A stretch of DNA of 11,029 nt from Ignavibacteria bacterium (GTDB lineage: Bacteria; Bacteroidota; Ignavibacteria; UBA10030; UBA6906): the NCBI GenBank assembly GCA_029859455.1, contig JAOUDE010000053.1, positions 1-11,029 of the forward strand, read 5' to 3'. A program made the translations under genes and the position numbers. A model generated the notes under the pieces. The model ran no database searches and was not told where the DNA came from. It was given only the letters and a program-made list of their open reading frames with translations. This document shows positions 6,248-11,029 of this stretch, in pieces (position 1 is the first letter of the stretch; the number at the start of each line of letters is the position of its first letter).

Positions 6248-8383
6248 CTAACGGTTCAAGGCGGCCCTGTTGTCCTCGATATCCGCTGACTCCTTCAGGT
6301 TCGCGAGCCAGTCGTTGTAGAACCTGTTGCGACGATCCTGCAGCAACTTCGTTCGCAGGCCGGGTCTTCGTGCCGCATAATCGACCTCATCGAACTCCGA
6401 TTTCCCGACAAGCTGAATGAGGTACGCTCCCCGCGTTCCCTTCACGGGTTGTGAGATCTCGCCGATCGCCAGATTCTCTACTGCACCGACAAATCCCTGA
6501 TCACGACCCACTCCCGGGATGGCCCCGGTGAGTTTGATCGGACCAACATTGCGCATCGAAACCATGGGATCCAGTGCGGTGACTCTGGAAAGGCTGTCAC
6601 CTTCGGCAAGCCGGCTCCTCAATTCCCCTGCCATCCGGAGGGTCCGGTCAATTTTCATGGCACGAAGGGTGGCCGGCCGGAGGGCATCCTTCACTTCTTC
6701 GAACGGCCTGATCCCGGCGTCCTTCGCATCGACAATCACTATGACCGCGTACCCGTTTGACACATCGAATGGCTCGCTGACATCACCGACATCGTTGCTG
6801 AAGGCCCACCGGACTGCCTCCTTGTGAACGCCAAGACCCGGTATGGCAGTTCCCTTTTCTGTAAGTTCTGCGTCTCTGGCTTCCATCCCGACTGACTGTG
6901 CTTCACGGGTAAAGTCGCCCTGGCGGGCGTTGTATGCAAAATCGCTCGCCCGGTCAAACAACTCGTTCACCGTTTGAGGGCTCGCGGCGATCGGTATGTG
7001 GAGATCCACGATCTTGACCGATCGTGATTCACGCCCGTGTATCTTGATAACATGCCACCCGAACTGTGTTCTGACCGGACCGACAGTTTCGCCGGGGCGT
7101 CCTCTGAACGCGGCATCTTCAAATTCCTTAACCATTCTTTTCCGACCGAACCACCCGAGGTCCCCCCCGCGCTGGGCGGACCCGGGATCCTTGGAGTATT
7201 CTCTGGCAAGAGAGGCAAAATCCGCTCCGCCGCGGATGAGGGCGGCAATTTCGCGGGCCTGTGCCCTTACAGCAAGTGTATCCTCGCCAGGTTCCGGCGA
7301 AAAGAGGATATGGCTGGCATGGACAAATTCCTTGTCAGACCGCCTGGTCTCGAGCACCTTCATAACATGGTACCCGTCAGCGACCAGGAGAGGTCCGACG
7401 ATCTGGCCCGGAGCAGTGCTGAATGCGGCTTCTTCGAGATCAGGATTGAGTTCACCGCGGTCAAAAAAAGCTCCGCTGTCGGGACTCTCGTCATATGTAT
7501 AAACAAGATCCAGGAAATCTTCACCGCCACGTGCCCTGGAAACAAGGTTCTCGGCCAGAATTCGCACTTCATCTGAGTCTGACCTCGACGGCTGCTCACG
7601 CAGATGCACATATTTTATTGTGCGCCTCGCATCAATCTTCTGTTGGCTGAGGTTCTCGTTGTAATAATTGCGGATGTCATCCTCGGCCACCTCGATCAGG
7701 CTGTCGGGAATAAGCTGGTTTGCATCAAGCAGGGCATACTTGAATTCATACGTCGCATGTTCATCCACGTACGCCTGTCGTAATTCTCCCTCACCAACAA
7801 CCACCATGGCGTTCAGCAGGCTTCTGAGCTTCTCCTGCCCTCTCCTCTCACGGAGGAACCCCTCGTAGTTCGCGAGCCATCGGGAACCGAACTTCTGATC
7901 AACGCCCTGCGGGTCGGCAACAAACTGATTCGGGTCGGCCAGGAACTGTTCATAGAGGTCCCTTCGGAACAACCCTGTGGAATCCAGAAAACTCTGCTTG
8001 AGATCTTCGGGAGGATTCTCTCCGCGCACCCATTCGATAATCTCCTCATCGGAGACGACGATTCCCATCCGGTCCATTTCCTCAAAAACGAGCGAACGGG
8101 AGACGATCCCTTCCCAGACCTCGTCTCTCAGCTGTTCAATCTGGGCTTCACTCAGTTCGCCGCCGGACCTCGCCCGATGGTTCTCCGTGTGCTCCCGAAG
8201 AACATCTGCATATTCGGTGTATGTGACATCTTTTCCATTGATCGACCCAACCACATTGGAGCCCCTGGCACTCATGCCGGTATAGTCCATCCCCCATTCG
8301 AAGATAATCGTAATGAGAAAGGCGATCAGAAGACCAAACAGAATGGTCGGCATGCTGTCGCGCATGCGAGTCATGATAGGCAT
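6248..8383 (-). CDS. ppiD: PpiD-like membrane-anchored peptidyl-prolyl isomerase/chaperone
   Basis: This 711-residue protein has one N-terminal membrane anchor (about 12-30, PTILFGLLIAFLITIIFEW) and a periplasmic remainder, the PpiD/SurA plan. Residues 43-190 form the helical SurA/PpiD-type chaperone region (VVGSINGKDVTYTEY at the start). A degenerate parvulin module spans about 255-346. A complete PpiC/parvulin domain follows at 353-450, with HASHIL (355-360), YSKDPGSAQRGGDLGWFG (396-413) and FGWHVIKI (441-448). Two further parvulin-like remnants seem to follow, about 455-553 and 585-660 (GEISQPVKGTRGAYLIQLVG). PpiD associates with the SecYEG translocon and helps outer-membrane proteins leave it. 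At 711 residues it is longer than E. coli PpiD (623). ATG 8383 has GGAGG about ten bases upstream, a slightly long spacing. It is the first gene of the minus-strand cluster and diverges from secD. Confidence 0.88.
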   Translation of the reverse strand: MPIMTRMRDSMPTILFGLLIAFLITIIFEWGMDYTGMSARGSNVVGSINGKDVTYTEYADVLREHTENHRARSGGELSEAQIEQLRDEVWEGIVSRSLVFEEMDRMGIVVSDEEIIEWVRGENPPEDLKQSFLDSTGLFRRDLYEQFLADPNQFVADPQGVDQKFGSRWLANYEGFLRERRGQEKLRSLLNAMVVVGEGELRQAYVDEHATYEFKYALLDANQLIPDSLIEVAEDDIRNYYNENLSQQKIDARRTIKYVHLREQPSRSDSDEVRILAENLVSRARGGEDFLDLVYTYDESPDSGAFFDRGELNPDLEEAAFSTAPGQIVGPLLVADGYHVMKVLETRRSDKEFVHASHILFSPEPGEDTLAVRAQAREIAALIRGGADFASLAREYSKDPGSAQRGGDLGWFGRKRMVKEFEDAAFRGRPGETVGPVRTQFGWHVIKIHGRESRSVKIVDLHIPIAASPQTVNELFDRASDFAYNARQGDFTREAQSVGMEARDAELTEKGTAIPGLGVHKEAVRWAFSNDVGDVSEPFDVSNGYAVIVIVDAKDAGIRPFEEVKDALRPATLRAMKIDRTLRMAGELRSRLAEGDSLSRVTALDPMVSMRNVGPIKLTGAIPGVGRDQGFVGAVENLAIGEISQPVKGTRGAYLIQLVGKSEFDEVDYAARRPGLRTKLLQDRRNRFYNDWLANLKESADIEDNRAALNR

Positions 8384-8437
8384 GAGAAACTAAACCTCCG
8401 AAAACGCGGGAATCAGAAACTTTCTTGGAACATGCAG

Positions 8438-8466
8438 AATATAACGGAATCAGCCGCCAAAAGCAA
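8438..8466 (-). promoter_or_regulatory. Sigma70-like promoter for the ppiD cluster
   Basis: On the minus strand, TTGCTT (8466-8461) and TATATT (8443-8438) are separated by exactly 17 bases. The predicted start of transcription is near 8431, giving a leader of about 48 bases before the ppiD ATG. The element lies back to back with the secD promoter, and their -35 boxes are ten bases apart (8467-8476). It probably drives ppiD, the barrel protein, aroK and aroB, since the gaps in that run are short or overlapping. Confidence 0.6.
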
Positions 8467-8476
8467 CGCGGTTTGT

Positions 8477-8505
8477 TTGACTTTTCAGACACCTTCCCTT
8501 ATATT
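8477..8505 (+). promoter_or_regulatory. Sigma70-like promoter for secD-secF
   Basis: TTGACT (8477-8482), a 17-base spacer and TATATT (8500-8505) form a near-consensus promoter with one mismatch in each hexamer. Transcription should begin near 8512, about 62 bases before the secD GTG. The ATG at 8508 would fall at or before the transcript's 5' end, so it is unlikely to be the secD start. Confidence 0.65.
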
Positions 8506-8520
8506 ATTTGGCTTGCTTGT

Positions 8521-8574
8521 ATGTGGACCTCGCCTTCCACCTCATTCCTGCGTTTTTCCGTTGGAGGATTGTAG
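8521..8574 (+). other. Possible 17-codon leader ORF overlapping the secD start
   Basis: ATG 8521 opens a frame of 17 codons (MWTSPSTSFLRFSVGGL) ending in TAG at 8572-8574, whose last base is the first base of the secD GTG (TAGTG). The Shine-Dalgarno of secD lies inside its Gly-Gly codons. It has no ribosome site of its own, and the predicted transcript starts only about nine bases upstream, so it may be chance. If translated, it would couple to secD. Confidence 0.15.
8563..8567 (+). promoter_or_regulatory. Ribosome-binding site that fixes the secD start
   Basis: GGAGG at 8563-8567 lies six bases before GTG 8574. It is the only strong Shine-Dalgarno in the leader and places the start at GTG 8574, which gives an N-terminus (MQKHRTKIFVIA) that enters TM1 directly, as in other SecD proteins. 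Confidence 0.85.
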
Positions 8575-10409
8575 TGCAAAAACACCGAACAAAAATATTT
8601 GTCATTGCCGCATCCGCGCTCATGGCGATCTACTTCCTGTATCCCACATACAGGGATTATGACATTCAGCAGACCCTTGTTTCCCTCTCCGGCGAGGACA
8701 GTCTCCGTTACGTCGAGGAGAATGACGAGGCGATTCGCGATTACAGACTGCGGAGAATCAAGCTCGGTCTCGATTTGCAGGGCGGCATGCGGGTCGTTCT
8801 CGAAGTCAATCTGGTCAAGCTGCTTGAGGATCTGGCCAAGAACCGGGATGAGACCTTTTCGGCGATCCTGCAGGAGGTCAGACAGGCAGCAACGACCACC
8901 GATGAGGAGCCGGTGCTCCTCCTTCGCCGCAGTTTTGAGAGCCGGGAAGTGAGGATGAGCCGCTACTACGGAAACCTCCGGGATACCGACGATGATATCA
9001 CATCGCTGCTGGAGGACGAAGCGCGAAAAGCGATCGACCGCGCGATGGAGATCGTCCGCAACCGCGTGGACCAATACGGCGTGTCAGAGCCTTCCATCCA
9101 GAAACTCGGCGGAACCAGAATTATTGTGGAACTCCCCGGGGTGAGCAAGGAGGATGAGGTTCGTCAACTCCTGCAGGGAACCGCTCTTCTGGAGTTCAAG
9201 CTGCTCAAGGAGCCGGATGTCGTCTACCGTGTGATGGAATCGATCGACAAACTCCTCGCCGCGTCGGATACGACGGAGACCGACCCAGTCTCCGCAGCCG
9301 CCGACACCACGATGAGAGATCTTGATGAGCAGACTCCCGAAGAATTTGCGAAGGAGCATCCGTTCTTCGCCATGGCGATCATCAACCCGCAGCAGTTTCC
9401 CGGCGAAGCGATCGTGATGGAGGACAACAGGGAAAAGATCCGCCGGATCCTCGAGAGAGAGGACGTACGAAGAGTCATCCCGAACGACATGGAGTTTGTC
9501 TGGAGTGCCCGTTCTCAGCCGTCGGGCGACGGTTCGAGCTATTACACACTCTACCCGGTCCTGAGAAAGGCCGAGCTGACGGGAGGCGTCATCACGGATG
9601 CACGGGAGACCATCGATCCGACCTACAACCAGCCGATCGTCACGATGCAGATGACGACACAGGGTGCGCGTGACTGGGCACGCATTACGGGCGCCAACAT
9701 CAACAAGCGGATCGCCATCATCATGGACAAGTCGGTCTTTTCGGCACCGGTCGTCCGCTCGAAGATCACCGGCGGCAGTTCACAAATCGAAGGAATGGCC
9801 AGCATCGATGAAGCCCGGCTTCTTGCAATCGTTCTCAAGGCAGGCGCACTTCCGGCACCGGTCGACATTGTGGAGCAACGGACTGTCGGACCGTCACTCG
9901 GAGAGGACTCGATCCGGGCGGGACTTCTGTCTTCCGGGATTGCCACGTTGCTGACCATTATCTTCATGGCGATCTATTACAGGACGGGTGGTCTCGTGGC
10001 GAATCTTGCGCTGATCTTCTGCGTCCTGTTCATCCTCGCCGTTCTGGCAGGATTTCAGGGGACCCTGACGCTTCCCGGCATTGCCGGTATCATTCTGACC
10101 CTCGCCATCGCGGTCGATGCCAACGTTCTGATCTATGAGCGAATCCGGGAGGAAAGCGAAACCGGAAAGACATTGCGCGCATCCATTGACGCCGGATACA
10201 GCCGGGCCTGGACTGCGATCATCGACTCCAACGTGACGACATTCATCACCGGTCTCATCCTGTATCAGTTCGGAAGCGGACCAGTTCAGGGATTTGCGCT
10301 GACACTGATGATCGGTATCGTCGCAAGTCTGCTCAGCGCGTTCTTCTTCACAAAATGGTTCTTTGAGATTCTGACCGACCGCAAGGCCACAACAATCAGT
10401 TTCGGATAG
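8574..10409 (+). CDS. secD: Protein translocase subunit SecD
   Basis: SecD is half of the SecDF proton-driven motor that pulls secreted proteins through SecYEG into the periplasm. From GTG 8574 the protein is 611 residues (E. coli 615). TM1 covers about 7-24. LGLDLQGGMRVVLEV at 64-78 is the conserved start of periplasmic domain P1. P1 runs to about 445 and includes an acidic, Ser/Thr-rich stretch near 228-262. The family block around LTGGVITDARETIDP (335-349) is intact, as are GALPAPV (424-430) and VGPSLGEDSI (438-447). Five more membrane segments follow from about 448. AVDANVLIYERIREE at 513-527 carries Asp515, which corresponds to the proton-path Asp519 of E. coli. The usual Gly of LTIGMAVDAN is Ala511 here. 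No yajC precedes it; the gene follows its own promoter, divergent from ppiD. secF follows after 20 bases. Confidence 0.98.
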   Translation: MQKHRTKIFVIAASALMAIYFLYPTYRDYDIQQTLVSLSGEDSLRYVEENDEAIRDYRLRRIKLGLDLQGGMRVVLEVNLVKLLEDLAKNRDETFSAILQEVRQAATTTDEEPVLLLRRSFESREVRMSRYYGNLRDTDDDITSLLEDEARKAIDRAMEIVRNRVDQYGVSEPSIQKLGGTRIIVELPGVSKEDEVRQLLQGTALLEFKLLKEPDVVYRVMESIDKLLAASDTTETDPVSAAADTTMRDLDEQTPEEFAKEHPFFAMAIINPQQFPGEAIVMEDNREKIRRILEREDVRRVIPNDMEFVWSARSQPSGDGSSYYTLYPVLRKAELTGGVITDARETIDPTYNQPIVTMQMTTQGARDWARITGANINKRIAIIMDKSVFSAPVVRSKITGGSSQIEGMASIDEARLLAIVLKAGALPAPVDIVEQRTVGPSLGEDSIRAGLLSSGIATLLTIIFMAIYYRTGGLVANLALIFCVLFILAVLAGFQGTLTLPGIAGIILTLAIAVDANVLIYERIREESETGKTLRASIDAGYSRAWTAIIDSNVTTFITGLILYQFGSGPVQGFALTLMIGIVASLLSAFFFTKWFFEILTDRKATTISFG

Positions 10410-10429
10410 GAGCACGGAGCACACTTATA

Positions 10430-11029
10430 ATGCGTTTCTTCAAGAAAACATCGATCGACTTCATGTCGTTGCGCAACAAGATGTACATCGTGTCCGCAAT
10501 CGTGATCGCAGCGGGAATAGCCTCCCTTGTCATGAAGGGACTCGACTTTGGAATCGACTTCCTCGGAGGAACGGAGCTGATTGTGGAGTTCGAGAACGAA
10601 GTCTCGATCAGCGATGTGCGGACCTCCATGGAACGTTCGGGACTTGGACAGGCCGAGATCAAAACCTTCGGCTCAAACAGGGATATCCTCCTGCGGACCG
10701 AGGAACAGGGAGCAGGAACTTCAATAGGAGAAAGGATCAGGGCGGGACTCACCGAGCAGTTCCCGGACAATCAGTTCTCTGTCCTGAAAGAGGACAAGAT
10801 CGGTCCGAAGATCGGCGCGGAACTGCGGCGCGACTCTCTGTACGCCGTCATCTTCTCTCTCATTGCGATCCTCCTTTATGTGGCGATCCGTTTTCATTTC
10901 GTCTCAGGACTTGGAGCGCTCGCGGCGTTGTTCCACGACGTCCTTATCACACTCGGGCTCCTTTCAATCTGCGACGGCCTGTTCCCCCAGTTGAATCTCG
11001 AGATCACGCAGAACATCGTTGCGGCGTTT
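10430..11029 (+). CDS. secF: Protein translocase subunit SecF, N-terminal part (runs off right edge)
   Basis: ATG 10430 opens 200 codons with no stop before the window ends, about two thirds of a typical SecF. SecF pairs with SecD in the inner membrane to form the export motor. TM1 covers about 18-35, followed by the signature GLDFGIDFLGGTELIVEF at 37-54, which starts the small periplasmic P4 domain. IGPKIGAELRRDSLYAV at 124-140 leads into TM2 (about 138-153, ending VAIRF). LGALAALFHDVLITLG at 161-176 is the conserved TM3 block with His169-Asp170. GGAG lies ten bases before the ATG, and AGGAG overlaps the secD stop region. Separate secD and secF genes in this order are the usual arrangement in diderm bacteria. 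Confidence 0.97.
   Translation, partial: MRFFKKTSIDFMSLRNKMYIVSAIVIAAGIASLVMKGLDFGIDFLGGTELIVEFENEVSISDVRTSMERSGLGQAEIKTFGSNRDILLRTEEQGAGTSIGERIRAGLTEQFPDNQFSVLKEDKIGPKIGAELRRDSLYAVIFSLIAILLYVAIRFHFVSGLGALAALFHDVLITLGLLSICDGLFPQLNLEITQNIVAAF

Noticed and set aside
8508..8573. A 22-codon N-terminal extension of SecD starting at ATG 8508
   Set aside because: The predicted transcript starts near 8512, there is no ribosome site before 8508, and GGAGG sits six bases before GTG 8574.
8499..9074. A 191-codon minus-strand ORF opposite the secD 5' end
   Set aside because: It is antisense to conserved SecD sequence and lies across the secD promoter -10; no family features are visible.
1..11029. Search for tRNA, rRNA, CRISPR, insertion sequences, toxin-antitoxin or phage genes, and strong terminators
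   Set aside because: None was seen by eye; the sequence is almost fully occupied by conserved protein genes with short gaps and uniform codon use. No GC-rich hairpin followed by a T run was found in the gaps.

Overview
The window looks like a stretch of core chromosome from a Gram-negative, probably deep-branching bacterium. The evidence is an outer-membrane beta-barrel protein with a signal peptide and C-terminal Phe, ADP-heptose synthesis genes, an AsmA/TamB-type protein, and a diderm-style SecD/SecF pair. By eye G+C is in the high 50s percent, with codons rich in ATC, CTC/CTG, CGG and GTC. GTG starts are used at secD and probably at aroB. The split heptose kinase and adenylyltransferase, and the divergence of every protein from E. 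coli, argue against a close enterobacterial relative. A candidate phylum of the FCB type is possible, but the sequence alone does not settle this. I see no mobile element, tRNA, rRNA, CRISPR array, phage gene or defence gene.

Layout. The minus strand carries seven tightly packed genes, read from right to left: a PpiD-like membrane-anchored peptidyl-prolyl isomerase/chaperone (8383-6248), an outer-membrane beta-barrel protein of unknown function (6222-5518), shikimate kinase aroK (5464-4931), 3-dehydroquinate synthase aroB (4934-3852), heptose-7-phosphate kinase hldA (3774-2770), heptose-1-phosphate adenylyltransferase hldC (2770-2297), and the N-terminal 761 residues of a large AsmA/TamB-type protein that runs off the left edge (2283-1). 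The plus strand carries secD (8574-10409) and the first 200 codons of secF (10430 to the right edge). No gap exceeds 300 bases. The largest is the 190-base divergent region 8384-8573, followed by the 77 bases between aroB and hldA (3775-3851).

Regulation. Three sigma70-like promoters can be read, all with a TATATT -10 and a 17-bp spacer. Two are back to back between ppiD and secD, and the third lies in the aroB-hldA gap. The ppiD and hldA promoters have identical hexamers (TTGCTT-N17-TATATT). The secD and hldA promoters also exclude the longest-ORF starts at 8508 and 3834, so these genes are annotated from 8574 and 3774.

How the genes fit together. Most products serve the cell envelope. SecDF pulls proteins across the inner membrane, PpiD helps fold them as they leave the translocon, the barrel protein is a likely client, HldA/HldC make ADP-heptose for LPS core or other glycans, and the AsmA/TamB-type protein probably bridges the two membranes. 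The shikimate pair aroK-aroB sits in the middle without an obvious envelope role. I found no convincing new system. The points most worth checking are the loss of the conserved Asp-Lys-Lys motif in AroB, the matching promoters, a tiny leader ORF that overlaps the secD start, and the multi-module architecture of the PpiD-like protein.
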